A stretch of 64,000 nucleotides of DNA from CAVQYV01 sp963718295 [NCBI: uncultured Methylomirabilota bacterium] (GTDB taxonomy: Bacteria; Methylomirabilota; Methylomirabilia; CAVQYV01), in NCBI GenBank assembly GCA_963718295.1, contig CAVQYV010000011.1, forward strand, positions 226,281 to 290,280, read 5' to 3'. The number at the start of each line of letters is the position of its first letter. Position 1 is the first letter of the stretch. Position numbers and translations under genes: made by a program. The notes beneath the pieces were generated by a model. The model did no database searches. It was not told where the DNA came from and saw nothing but the letters and a program-made list of their open reading frames with translations. Shown here one piece after another: positions 17,364 through 26,562 of this stretch.

Positions 17364-17816
17364 GACACCTCCTTTGGTGATCCGGTCCAGTTTTCAACCT
17401 GCTGGTTCTTTCCATCCTCCTCATTGTTTCTTGAAGGCAACTCCAGAAGAGGCCCATTTGCCATCTGACATACTCCCGGGGGGGGACAACTGGTATTTCC
17501 ATGACGAGGAAAGACCTAAGAATGCCTCACCGTGGACTATTCGCCGGCCTTTGCCCCACATGCCCGCGCAAACACAAAGAGGCACTGTCAGCTTGGCCAG
17601 ACAAAGATGAAATCAGCGCCTCCCCTTTCCACCTCCTGCCGAGCGATGGGGGGTTTACAATCGACGAGGAAATGGGCCTCCACCCGAAAATGCGATATGC
17701 CGTCAGGTGTCCATTAGCCAACCATTTGTCATGCTTATAATATTCCTCTCCGCAACGGGATTGTCAATACGCTTTTTGCTCTTCGTCCCCTTCCCCACCC
17801 AATTTCTGTTAAACCG
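17364..17816 (-). other. 453-base region without a confident gene
   Basis: This gap precedes the 66-residue gene and must hold its promoter. A minus-strand frame of 64 codons (17527-17721) is open, but its composition and lack of a ribosome-binding site make it unconvincing. No repeat or strong hairpin was noticed apart from a G8 run near 17479. Confidence 0.3.
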
Positions 17817-18398
17817 TCACCTCCTCTTATAGATCCCCATCCACTGGCCTTCAGCCAGGACGCGTCCCTCCATGGCCTTTTGCAGGTCCTTTTTGGTTGC
17901 TTTGGGCTTAAGAGCCAGCTCGGTATCCAGTGCGTAGATCTTGAAGAAATAGCGGTGGGGGCTGCCTTCGGGGGGACAGGGACCTCCATAGCCGATGTGT
18001 CTGAAGTCATTGATCCCCTGCCGGGCTCCATTGGGCAAGATTTCCTGGGTCTCCACCCCCTCTGGAAGCTCCCCGACCGAGGAAGGCACATTATAGAGGA
18101 CCCAGTGAACCCAGGTGCCGACGGGTGCATCCGGGTCGTCGCAGATCAGGGCCAGGCTTCGAGTCCCCGGGGGGACCCTACTCCACTTCAAGGGCGGAGA
18201 AACGTCTTGCCCGTCACAGGTGTACCTGGCAGGTATAGGCGCCCCTTCTACAAAGGCGGAGCTGGTGAGCTGAATGGTCATCTGACTCTTCTCCTTCTTG
18301 GGTGTCCCTGCAACGCTATGGCCTGGGTGAGTCACAATCACCATTGTGGCCGCCAAAGACAAGCAGAAAATGGACACGAAAATGGGAAACCGACGCAT
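17817..18398 (-). CDS. Secreted YbhB/YbcL-family protein (PEBP, Raf-kinase-inhibitor-like)
   Basis: The 193-residue protein has a signal sequence (MRRFPIFVSIFCLSLAATMVIV) and the bacterial PEBP landmarks: SPPLKWSRVPPGTRSLALICDDPDAP near residues 66-92, WVHWVLYNVP near 97, and HIGYGGPCPPEGSPHRYFF near 134. These residues form the anion-binding pocket of phosphatidylethanolamine-binding-protein folds. The bacterial role is not well established; the leader here puts it in the periplasm. CAGGAGGTGAAT just before the ATG supports the start. It is a stand-alone gene. Confidence 0.93.
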   Translation of the reverse strand: MRRFPIFVSIFCLSLAATMVIVTHPGHSVAGTPKKEKSQMTIQLTSSAFVEGAPIPARYTCDGQDVSPPLKWSRVPPGTRSLALICDDPDAPVGTWVHWVLYNVPSSVGELPEGVETQEILPNGARQGINDFRHIGYGGPCPPEGSPHRYFFKIYALDTELALKPKATKKDLQKAMEGRVLAEGQWMGIYKRR

Positions 18399-18773
18399 GG
18401 ATTCACCTCCTGTGGTCCCTGGGATCTATCCTTTGGCAAGAATATCTGATCCGATGAGAAGGGAATGGGATTTATGTGATGGATCTGAGTGGCCTCGAGG
18501 GCCGCCCCCCTGCTTCTACCTACTCTTCTCGCTGGTCCTTGTCAAATGTTCTTCGCGACCCTTCAGTCGGCCATCCCTTGCGAGTGAAAGGTTCATTTCT
18601 TTCTTGAGGTTAGGGCAGGTAAAAAAGAGAAAAAAAGCTTTCAATCCTGTTTCTGTTTGTGGTATATTCACCAAGCTATGGCCGAGGATGCCTGATTTTC
18701 CGGAGCCACCATCGATGTCAATGGCGGACTGTTGATGATGTGAGCTGACGATGAAACGAAAGGATCAGATCCA
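18399..18773 (+). other. Intergenic region between divergent genes, with a possible plus-strand promoter
   Basis: The 375-base region separates the PEBP gene (minus) from the PCC-domain gene (plus). A TATATT at 18663-18668, preceded 18 bases upstream by TTTCAA, is a possible promoter for the plus-strand pair. Nothing else coding was seen. Confidence 0.3.
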
Positions 18774-19295
18774 ATGAATGGAAAGACCGAGACCCAGCCC
18801 CTGACGACTGATTCCCTATTGGAGAGCTTAGGAAGCGGCAAGGTGAGGGGAGTTGTGGTAGCCAAGATCAAGATGGGAGTCAGCCTGGTGAAGGCCATAG
18901 AGGAGATCGCCGACCGGGAGAACATCCAAGCCGGCATCCTCATTTCCGGAGTGGGGGCCCTCAGGTCGGCCACTTTCCGTAATCTCAAGGAGTTTCCCAA
19001 GGAATTCCCGGTACAGCCGAAGAACCGCATCTATTTCCAGCGCGAGCAACCCCTGGAGATCCTATCGCTGAGCGGCCACATCTCCCGCAATCCGGAGGGA
19101 AAAGCGGAGGTCCACGCCCATTTTTCGTGCTCGGCAGCGGAAGGAGAAACCATTGTTGCTTTCGGTGGTCATTTGACTGAGGATGCCACCACCTATGTGA
19201 AGGTGGTGGTGGCCATTGCGGTGTTGTCCGATATCTCGATGGTCACCCGAATGGAGCCCAATACCAAATCCCCTGATCTGGTAGTGGGAAACTGA
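18774..19295 (+). CDS. PCC/DUF296-domain protein
   Basis: The 173-residue protein matches the PPC (DUF296) fold: VVVAKIKMGVSLVKAIEEIA, AGILISGVGALRSATFRNL near residue 53, EILSLSGHI near 96, VHAHFSCS near 113, and GGHLTEDATTYVKVVVAI near 129. The domain forms trimers and in plants is linked to AT-hook DNA-binding proteins; the bacterial role is uncertain, and the His residues hint at metal or nucleotide binding. Just 21 bases separate it from the hybrid kinase gene, so the two probably share an operon. Confidence 0.88.
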   Translation: MNGKTETQPLTTDSLLESLGSGKVRGVVVAKIKMGVSLVKAIEEIADRENIQAGILISGVGALRSATFRNLKEFPKEFPVQPKNRIYFQREQPLEILSLSGHISRNPEGKAEVHAHFSCSAAEGETIVAFGGHLTEDATTYVKVVVAIAVLSDISMVTRMEPNTKSPDLVVGN

Positions 19296-19316
19296 GCTAT
19301 CAGCAGCAGGTAAGGA

Positions 19317-22300
19317 ATGGAAAAGACAAATCATCCGAGGCAAGCCCACGGACTGGATCTTTCCTCCTGGAAGAGCTTCCAGAACCTGATCGAGACGGTC
19401 TCCAGCAGCCTGTCCCTGCGGGAGGTCATCCAGGGGCTGGCGAACGGGGTGGTCAAGGATTTGGCCTATCCAGCCTGCTATGTGAACCTGTACCATCCCG
19501 AAGAGGACAACCTTTCCATCGCGGGCTTTGCCCCTCGGGGCAAGCTCCTGGAGGCGGTAGAGAGGATTCTCGGACTTCGGGTGGATGACATCCGTTTCCC
19601 CTTCAAGGCGATCCCCATCTATGGCCGCATCTTCCAAGGGGAGGAATTCGTGGTCAAGGAGTATAGCGAACTGGTCAGCCCTTTGATCCCCTCCCCTATG
19701 GCCCACGCCTCCCAGAAGATCTTCGGCATCAAGAGCATCTTAGTAACCCCCCTCCGAAGCAAACAGGATCTCATTGGCCTCTTCCTGGTCGGCAATTTGG
19801 AAGGTGATTTCTCCCCCGAAGAACGGGAGACCTTGAGATCTGTGTCCCGGCATGCGGCCATCGCGATCGAGAAGGCCTTGCTCCACGAGGCCCTGGACGG
19901 GGCCAAGAGAGAGGCGGAGGCCATGGCAGAGATCTCCCAGGATCTTTCCTCCTCCTTAGACTTTCGCAGGATCCTCCGCAAAATCGTAAGACATGCCCGG
20001 GTCCTATGCCAGGCCGACTTATGCGCATTTGCCCTCTGCGACAAGGATTCGGGGTCCGCCACCATCACCGAGATCGAGGGGGCAAGGACCCAGGTTTACA
20101 AGAACATGAAGATTTATCCCGGAAAGGGAATTGGGGGCAAGATCCTGGAAACCGGCCGGATATGGGTGACCGACGATTTCCTGCACGACCCCCGCCTCTC
20201 CGGTGATTATCATCGCGAGGCGATCCTGGAGGGCATCCGCTCCAATATGGCAGTTCCTATCTTGACTCAACAGGAGATCGCCGGAATCCTCTGGGTGGCG
20301 AATCGGTCCTCGTCTACATTCAAGCCTGCCCATCAAAGGATCCTGCAGAAGCTATCCATTCACGCTGGCATTGCTATGCTGAATGCCAGGCTCTACGAAG
20401 AATCCAAGGAGGCCCTCCATAGACAGCGGTCCTTGATGGAGATCGTAGCGGCGATCAACGCCAGTTTGGACCAAGAGGAGATCCTGGCCACCATCTCGCG
20501 GTTCGCCACCGAATTCTGCCACGCCGATGCCTGCGCGATCCTGGGAGTCAGCGAAGAGGGACATCTTTTCTTGCAGGGAGGGCACAATCTTTCGGCCGGT
20601 TTCCCCAGGGCATTGGAGGAGGCCCGTATCTTCCCCGGAGAAATGGGCGCCAGCAGGGTGACCATCTCTTCCATCCCGGTGGAGGTATTCGATCCCTGGA
20701 AAAAGGGGGAGCTTCCTTCCCACGTCTCGGCCGTCCTCAAAAAGGAAGGCCTGAGGAGCTACGTCACCATGGCCCTCACCCGGGAAGGCAAGGAAATCGG
20801 GGCCCTCGCCGTCTTTCGTCATGGGCTCCACCATTACAGCCCCGAGCAACTCGATCTTCTCAACACCTTGACCCAGCATGCTGCCGTATCCTTGGAAAGG
20901 AATCTCCTCTATGGCGAGATGGAAGCCCGCACCATCCGGCTTTCGGTACTCAGCGATATCGCCAAGTCCATTGGGGGCCCTCTGGAATCGGAGGAAGTAT
21001 TTCAATCCATGCTGGCCAAGGTGGAGCGACTGGTTCCTTTTCAGGTCGCCTTCCTCTACACCTTCCAGGAGCAAAGGGACTCCTTCGCCGCTCAACCTCT
21101 TTACCAGGAATCTCCGGTCCCCGAACCATTGGATCCAAGGGAGATACCTGCTTCCGAGACCCCAGCCAGTATCGCCTTTTTCGGGAAGAAATCCTATGCG
21201 ATCGAGAACGTGCGCGAATCCGATCTCTCCATCCTCCAAGAAGTGGCCTCCCTCAATTCATGGGGAATACTCTCCATGCTCTATATTCCCATCCTGGAAG
21301 AGGACCGCTGCCACGCGGTCCTGGGCTTCGGATCTTCGGTGGCCTCGGCGTACAACTCGGATCAGATCCAGCTCCTTTCTGACCTATCTCCTTATCTCGC
21401 TTTGGCCCTGAAGAACGCGAGCCTGTTCTCCGAGCTCAAGTCCACCCTCCAGGAATTGGAAAGCGCCCAGAAGAAGATCCTCCAGGCGGAAAAACTCAAG
21501 GCCTTGGGCGAAATGGCCTCTGGAATCGCCCATGATTTCAATAACCTCCTCGCTACGATTCTGGTACAAGCGGAGCTTTGTGAGCGGCGGTCGGGAGATC
21601 CCGAGCTTCAAGAATGGACCCGGATTATCCAGAGAACTGCCCTCGACGGGGCTGAGACCGTAAGGCGCCTGCGTTCATTCTATAAGCAGGACGCTGACTC
21701 GGAAACGATGACCCTGGATCTCAACCAGATCATCGAGGAGGTAATTCATCGAACGGAACCCAGATGGAAAGACCAGGCCCAAAGCGGCGGGGTCTTCATC
21801 GAACTGGAAAGGGACCTCCAGCCGTTGCCCCCTATCATGGGAAATCCCTCAGAGCTTCGGGATGTCTTCACCAATCTCCTCTTCAATGCCATCGATGCCC
21901 TCCCCCGGGGCGGGAAGATTTCCATCTCTACCCGTCTGCGGAACAAGGGTCTATCGGGGGAATTAGTGGAAGTTTCGCTGACGGATACAGGGATCGGGAT
22001 GTCAAAGGACATCCTGGAGCGGGCCTTTGATCCCTTTTTCACCACCAAAGGGGCCAGAGGCTCGGGGCTGGGACTCTCGCTTTCCTACGGCATCATCAAG
22101 CGTCACCAGGGAGAAATCACGCTCCATTCCGCTCCCAACCTGGGAACCTCCGTTCTCCTCCGCTTCCCCTCCACCCATGAATTTCGAGGGGTCGAGAAGT
22201 CTCCCCTTCTCGGGATCGATCTGCCCCCCAAGAGAATCTTGATTATTGAGGATGAGAAGGAACTCGCGGAGGGTCTGCAGCGAATGCTTTCACTTTTTGG

Positions 22301-22592
22301 ACACCAAGTGGATGTGGCTTTCGGGGGAAAAGAGGGGATTCGTCAATTCACGGGGGCGGGTTACGATCTAGTCTTCACCGATATGGGATTGCCCGATTTA
22401 TCCGGCATCGACGTAGCCAAGGTCATCAAGGAAATACGGCCCCTAGTTCCCATCATTCTCATCACCGGCTGGGGCGAGCACATGGATCTGTCTCAAGTCA
22501 AGGACGCCGGCGTAGATAGCGTCCTGTCAAAGCCCTTCCGCCTGGTAGAGCTTCTGCAGGCAATCCGGGAAGCCAAGATCGATTCTCCATAA
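19317..22592 (+). CDS. Multi-GAF hybrid sensor histidine kinase with C-terminal receiver domain
   Basis: This 1091-residue protein has no membrane segment, so it is a cytoplasmic sensor. The first 710 residues contain about four GAF-like domains (approximate starts 17, 205, 375 and 555), each opening with a helix such as LIETVSSSLSLREVI or EISQDLSSSLDFRRIL. The kinase core has the H-box GIAHDFNNLLA with phospho-acceptor His739, the N-box LLFNAIDAL near 855, DTGIGM near 893, and GSGLGLSLSYGII near 920. A receiver domain covers residues 971-1090, with IIEDE, the phospho-acceptor Asp near 1021 (VFTDMGLPDLSG) and the Lys of LSKPF. No output regulator is encoded next door. The PCC protein just upstream may be part of the signalling route. 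Confidence 0.95.
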   Translation: MEKTNHPRQAHGLDLSSWKSFQNLIETVSSSLSLREVIQGLANGVVKDLAYPACYVNLYHPEEDNLSIAGFAPRGKLLEAVERILGLRVDDIRFPFKAIPIYGRIFQGEEFVVKEYSELVSPLIPSPMAHASQKIFGIKSILVTPLRSKQDLIGLFLVGNLEGDFSPEERETLRSVSRHAAIAIEKALLHEALDGAKREAEAMAEISQDLSSSLDFRRILRKIVRHARVLCQADLCAFALCDKDSGSATITEIEGARTQVYKNMKIYPGKGIGGKILETGRIWVTDDFLHDPRLSGDYHREAILEGIRSNMAVPILTQQEIAGILWVANRSSSTFKPAHQRILQKLSIHAGIAMLNARLYEESKEALHRQRSLMEIVAAINASLDQEEILATISRFATEFCHADACAILGVSEEGHLFLQGGHNLSAGFPRALEEARIFPGEMGASRVTISSIPVEVFDPWKKGELPSHVSAVLKKEGLRSYVTMALTREGKEIGALAVFRHGLHHYSPEQLDLLNTLTQHAAVSLERNLLYGEMEARTIRLSVLSDIAKSIGGPLESEEVFQSMLAKVERLVPFQVAFLYTFQEQRDSFAAQPLYQESPVPEPLDPREIPASETPASIAFFGKKSYAIENVRESDLSILQEVASLNSWGILSMLYIPILEEDRCHAVLGFGSSVASAYNSDQIQLLSDLSPYLALALKNASLFSELKSTLQELESAQKKILQAEKLKALGEMASGIAHDFNNLLATILVQAELCERRSGDPELQEWTRIIQRTALDGAETVRRLRSFYKQDADSETMTLDLNQIIEEVIHRTEPRWKDQAQSGGVFIELERDLQPLPPIMGNPSELRDVFTNLLFNAIDALPRGGKISISTRLRNKGLSGELVEVSLTDTGIGMSKDILERAFDPFFTTKGARGSGLGLSLSYGIIKRHQGEITLHSAPNLGTSVLLRFPSTHEFRGVEKSPLLGIDLPPKRILIIEDEKELAEGLQRMLSLFGHQVDVAFGGKEGIRQFTGAGYDLVFTDMGLPDLSGIDVAKVIKEIRPLVPIILITGWGEHMDLSQVKDAGVDSVLSKPFRLVELLQAIREAKIDSP

Positions 22593-22764
22593 GGCTTTTC
22601 CCCGAGATCCCTCCCGTCCGGAATCCCCAAGAAACCCTGCCAACTGCCGACGAGCCAAGGGGTTTCCTTGCTCCGGCGCTTGGAGCCTGCGAACTCAGTC
22701 TCACTCCTCCCTCCACTCGAAAGAAGTTAAGGCGATAGAAAAAGAAGCGGAATGGGAAGGTGGG

Positions 22765-24075
22765 CTAAAAGGAGAGGGTCGCGCACAGACAAGCCCTAAA
22801 GAGCTCCTTGGGCCGATTGAAGTAGCCGATTTCGAGGAGGGGAAATTCCTTTCGAAGGCTGCGCAGCATCTTCCGAATTCCCATGCCTTCCTCCTCCTGG
22901 CCGGAGATGATTCTCAGATAGAGATCGGGATCGATGGAGAGGTTGCGCATCTGGATCATATCCAGCTGAGTTGCCCGTACGAGATCCATCAGGCCCTCCA
23001 CCTCCCTCCTCTGGTCGGTCACGCCGGGAAAGACCAAGAGATTGAGGGAAACGAAGATTCCCCTGTTCTTGGCTCGACGGATAGATTCCACCACTTGATT
23101 GAGGCCGTAACCCCGGGGTCGGAAGTAGGCCTCATAGAGAATGGGATCCGTGGAATTCAAGCTGATTCGAATCGAATCCAGCCCCGCCCGGCAGAGTCCC
23201 TCGATCGCAGCGGGGTCGCTTCCATTGGTATTGAGATGGACCGTCCCCCGATCCGTTTCCTGCCTGATCCTTCGAATGGAGCTTTCCAGGAGGCCCACCT
23301 GCATCAAAGGCTCTCCTTCGCAGCCCTGGCCAAAACTCACGATCCCCTCCTCGGCAACCTGCAGGTGGCCCATCCCCACTTCTGCCACCTCCTCTACCGA
23401 GGGCACGAACTGGATGCGCTCTTGGGAGGCCGGGCAACAGTCCGAAGGCTGAAGGGAGATGCACCCGAGGCAGTTGGAGTTGCAGGAGGGAGAAGTGGGG
23501 AGAGGAGCCTCCCAACGGCCCAAGAAAAGATTCTTGGCGGCGAAGCAGTGATATTCGGTAGCGCAGCGGGCAAGTTGGCGAAGAAGCCGGTTCCGAGGAG
23601 CCTTTCGCAGCCGGGACTTCACGTGGGCCACTACCTCCCGATCATCGTAATGGATGATCTCGGAATGGTCCACTGGATCCGTCCTTACCGCAGCCGCCAC
23701 GAATCCCCCTTGGGTCCATCCGACCGCGGTATAGGACCAAAGAGGCAAGGTCTGGGCTTCTTCCGCCTTCGCCACCCCCGGCAAAAGGGTCCGCGTGTAG
23801 CCAGGAGGAAGGAAGGCTGAAACCCCAAGACCCCTGAGGCGCCGGTCCCCCAAGGCAGCGGTGCGGGTGGTCTCAAATCTCCCATGGATATCGTCCCAGC
23901 CCAGCGCGTGCCGGTGGGGGAGAAGGAAAAGCCGGGAACCCTCGGGGAGGGCAACCACCTCCTCCTCCGCGACCTTTACCACCCGGCTGCCGGACCGGCC
24001 CGCCATCTCAAGGTGAGGATGATCCAGGATCTGGCCGGCCCTATTGGCAAACACTGCAGCAATCAAAAATGGCAC
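22765..24075 (-). CDS. Radical SAM protein with long N-terminal extension
   Basis: The 436-residue protein binds a [4Fe-4S] cluster through CNSNCLGC (C-x3-C-x2-C) near residue 195, far from the N-terminus. The SAM-binding pattern follows: VSFGQGCEGEPLM, HLNTNGS and IRISLNS. The first 190 residues form a separate domain (MPFLIAAVFANRAGQILDH...) that I do not recognise. The combination resembles uncharacterised radical SAM proteins of deltaproteobacteria, and the reaction is unknown. Its start lies 16 bases after the stop of the upstream Ldh-family gene, so it is probably the last gene of that unit. It is convergent with the kinase gene. Confidence 0.88.
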   Translation of the reverse strand: MPFLIAAVFANRAGQILDHPHLEMAGRSGSRVVKVAEEEVVALPEGSRLFLLPHRHALGWDDIHGRFETTRTAALGDRRLRGLGVSAFLPPGYTRTLLPGVAKAEEAQTLPLWSYTAVGWTQGGFVAAAVRTDPVDHSEIIHYDDREVVAHVKSRLRKAPRNRLLRQLARCATEYHCFAAKNLFLGRWEAPLPTSPSCNSNCLGCISLQPSDCCPASQERIQFVPSVEEVAEVGMGHLQVAEEGIVSFGQGCEGEPLMQVGLLESSIRRIRQETDRGTVHLNTNGSDPAAIEGLCRAGLDSIRISLNSTDPILYEAYFRPRGYGLNQVVESIRRAKNRGIFVSLNLLVFPGVTDQRREVEGLMDLVRATQLDMIQMRNLSIDPDLYLRIISGQEEEGMGIRKMLRSLRKEFPLLEIGYFNRPKELFRACLCATLSF

Positions 24076-24091
24076 CCCACCTGTTGGGAGT

Positions 24092-25120
24092 CTACGTGAG
24101 CCCCATCTCCTCTTTCACCTTTTGCAACTGCCCCCAGGTGGCAGGATCAATGGGGATTCCCTCTCGCGTCCGCTGCTCAGCCGTTCGCCACTCCTGTTCA
24201 CCGGGAACCATGATCTCCCCCAATCCATTCCGGCGGCGGGAACTCTTGAGATACTGGGTGAGATGGCTCACCTGGGATAAAAAGGCCTCTCGATCCGCAA
24301 AATTCCCCATTTGGAAGGCAAGCAGGAAGAATCCCTGGAGGTCGGGCCCCACTTCCTCCCTGCTAAAGCCGGCACCGGTCAGGATCCCCGCTAAGATCTC
24401 CACCATCACCGCCAACCCGTAGCCTTTGTATCCGGCCATGGGCAGAAGGGTACCGGGGGGAGAGCCATCGAGGGAGTTGGGATTGGTGCTGGGATTTCCG
24501 TCTGCGTCCTGAACCCAGCCTATTGGCAAGGGCTGGCCCCGATTTCGCTGCACCGCTACCTTGCCCATGGCCACTACGCTGGTCGCAATGTCCAGGCAAA
24601 TAGGGAAAGGGATTGCGGGGATGGCGATGGCCAGCGGATTGGTGGAGAGCCGCCCCTCCAGGCCCCCGAAGGGAGCCACTACCTGATTGGCCCCGCAGTC
24701 GTTGGCAAAGGCAAAGGCGATCATCCCTCGATTGGCTGCCAATTCCACGTAGTCCGCCAGTCGTCCCACATGATTGCACTCGAAGGCAGCCACCGCCCCT
24801 GTCCCATTGGCGGCAGCCTTGGCCACAGCGACCTCTGCCGCCAAGCGTCCGGTCACCTGCCCAAATGCCCTGTGCCCGTTGATCCGGGCCGTCGTTGGCC
24901 CCTCATCCTCGATCTCTGGCCGGGCCCCGGGGCGGATCTGGCCCTTTTTGCAGGCCTGGAAGTATTGGGGAATCCGTATGATCCCGTGGGAATCATGGCC
25001 GCAGAGATTGGCCCGCACCAGGAGTTGGGCCACCCAGGATGCATCAACCTGGGAAGCCCCCAGGGCAACGATCATTCCCTGAACCTCCAGCTGAAGTTGT
25101 TCCGCTGAAAAAGTGGGCAA
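24092..25120 (-). CDS. Ldh/MDH2-family NAD(P)-dependent oxidoreductase
   Basis: The 342-residue protein belongs to the type-2 malate/L-lactate dehydrogenase (YbiC/ComC/MdhB) family. Markers are CGHDSHGIIRIPQY near residue 40, GHRAFGQVTG near 81, NHVGRLADYVELAANRGMI near 116, STNPLAIAIP near 159, DIATSVVAMGKV near 178, and GYKGYGLAVMVEILAG near 233. These enzymes reduce 2-oxo acids with a fold unrelated to classical LDH; substrates range from malate and lactate to ureidoglycolate and sulfolactate. The exact substrate is not visible here. The gene is followed closely by the radical SAM gene. Confidence 0.92.
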   Translation of the reverse strand: MPTFSAEQLQLEVQGMIVALGASQVDASWVAQLLVRANLCGHDSHGIIRIPQYFQACKKGQIRPGARPEIEDEGPTTARINGHRAFGQVTGRLAAEVAVAKAAANGTGAVAAFECNHVGRLADYVELAANRGMIAFAFANDCGANQVVAPFGGLEGRLSTNPLAIAIPAIPFPICLDIATSVVAMGKVAVQRNRGQPLPIGWVQDADGNPSTNPNSLDGSPPGTLLPMAGYKGYGLAVMVEILAGILTGAGFSREEVGPDLQGFFLLAFQMGNFADREAFLSQVSHLTQYLKSSRRRNGLGEIMVPGEQEWRTAEQRTREGIPIDPATWGQLQKVKEEMGLT

Positions 25121-25238
25121 ACTCCCTCTCCGATTTCACCAGGACGGGCCCGCGCCCCGCAAGATGGGCCTTGTTGCAGGGGTCAAGGGACGCAACGCGA
25201 ATGAAACATCGATTTTGTTCGCAGGGCAAAAAAGGCGC

Positions 25239-25820
25239 TTATCGGACAAGGCTCTGACCTAACGCAAAGGCCTCTTCGATGGTTTGGGTCTTCTTCCAAA
25301 TGGCTCCTTTGGCCCCCACCCCAGGGACGATCAGGCGATGGCGGAGGTGAATCCCCAGATAGTCGAAAGACCGCTGAAACATCTCTAATGTGGCATTCGC
25401 CGCCGCTGGATCCTTTTCCTCGAAGACCAGGACCAGCGCGGCGCTTTTGCCCCGCATCTTCCCTTGATGCTCGCCCCCACAATAGTAGTAGAAGCGATCC
25501 AGGAAGGACTTCATCAGGGAAGTCGGGCCATACCAGTAGATGGGGGTCCCGAAGATGAACCAATCCACGGCATCCACCTTGGGATAAAGTCCCCTCATGT
25601 CATCGGCCTGCTGGCAGTCGCCTTCACTCCAGCAGAGGTCGCATCCGTCACATTCCTCGATCTTCAGGTCTTTAAGGAATAACTCCTCACAGAGGGCGCC
25701 CTCCCCTTTGGCCCCCTCCAGGATCTTGGAGACCAAGATGTGAGTATTTCCGTTCCTTCGTGGACTTCCGACGATGCCCATGATGTTTTTCAACTCGGAT
25801 TCCCTCTCTGATTTCATCAA
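25239..25820 (-). CDS. Flavodoxin-family NAD(P)H-dependent FMN reductase
   Basis: The 193-residue protein has the FMN phosphate loop GSPRRNGNTHILV at residues 17-29. A cysteine cluster, CDGCDLCWSEGDC, follows near residue 58, as in iron-sulfur flavoproteins and related reductases, and FGTPIYWYGPTSLMKSFLDRFYYY near 88 is the flavin ring-binding loop. It is likely a cytoplasmic flavin reductase or quinone/metal reductase. Its ATG overlaps the mlaC stop by 4 bases, tying it to the lipid-transport operon, although no mechanistic link is known to me. Confidence 0.88.
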   Translation of the reverse strand: MMKSERESELKNIMGIVGSPRRNGNTHILVSKILEGAKGEGALCEELFLKDLKIEECDGCDLCWSEGDCQQADDMRGLYPKVDAVDWFIFGTPIYWYGPTSLMKSFLDRFYYYCGGEHQGKMRGKSAALVLVFEEKDPAAANATLEMFQRSFDYLGIHLRHRLIVPGVGAKGAIWKKTQTIEEAFALGQSLVR

Positions 25821-26440
25821 TCGGACGGCTTGGAGGTGGTGGACTCTTGAATCTGCTTCAACTTCATTCTCCTCACCAGCTCCAGATAGGAGGAAGACGA
25901 AAGGATCTTGTTGAACTGGGTCCGATAATTGTTCACCAGGCTCACGCCCTCGATGGACACATCATAGATGAGCCATCCGGAAGGCTTTTTGCGCAGCTTA
26001 TAGTTGATCGGGACTTCCACCTCTCGCTGGGTGATGATCTTGGTCTCCACCACCGCGTATTCGCCATCGATCTTCTCCCCCACGACCGGGATCTTCTCGT
26101 CCTTGTAGCCCTCGATCTTCCCTATGTAGGAACGCTCCAGGAGGTCACTGAAGAGGCTCACGAATTCCTTCTTTTCCTCGGGCGTCCGTTCGGCCCAGTG
26201 GAGCGCGAGGGACCTCTTGGCCATCTCTTCCCAGTCGAAGTGGTCGTCCGCGATCTTCCGAAGGACCTTTCGCCTCTCTGTTGCCTTCGATTTGTCCTTC
26301 CACTTCGAATCTCGCAGGACGTCCAGGATTCGATCCGTACCCTCTTTAATGGAATTGGCAGGTTCTCCTGCCCAGATGATCGGGACGCTCGAAGAAAAAA
26401 CGATGAGAGAGAACAATCCCCCCCAGATCCACCTGATCAT
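25817..26440 (-). CDS. mlaC: MlaC-type periplasmic phospholipid-binding protein
   Basis: From the ATG at 26440 the 207-residue protein starts with a signal peptide (MIRWIWGGLFSLIVFSSSVPIIWAGEP). MlaC/Ttg2D features follow: RRKVLRKIADDHFDWEEMAKRSL near residue 55, EFVSLFSDLLERSYIGKIEGY near 90, and a C-terminal YRTQFNKILSSSSYLELVRRM. MlaC shuttles phospholipid between the inner-membrane MlaFED complex and the outer membrane. A longer open frame upstream (to 26611) adds a low-complexity, Gly-rich stretch and was rejected. The gene lies in the mla operon, separated from mlaD by a TolC-family gene. Confidence 0.9.
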   Translation of the reverse strand: MIRWIWGGLFSLIVFSSSVPIIWAGEPANSIKEGTDRILDVLRDSKWKDKSKATERRKVLRKIADDHFDWEEMAKRSLALHWAERTPEEKKEFVSLFSDLLERSYIGKIEGYKDEKIPVVGEKIDGEYAVVETKIITQREVEVPINYKLRKKPSGWLIYDVSIEGVSLVNNYRTQFNKILSSSSYLELVRRMKLKQIQESTTSKPSD

Positions 26441-26562
26441 TCGGCATCGTTTCAATTCTCTCCTCCTTGTTTCATGCAAACCTCTGTCCGGCCACGCGCC
26501 CGACGCGCCCCATCCGCCCCCGCCCCCGACAGCGCCTATCTGAGCTGAGATACCTTGAGGAA

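Noticed and set aside
20352-21239. A 295-codon minus-strand frame inside the histidine kinase gene
   Set aside because: It is opposite the GAF region of a long, well-supported kinase; no motifs or ribosome site.
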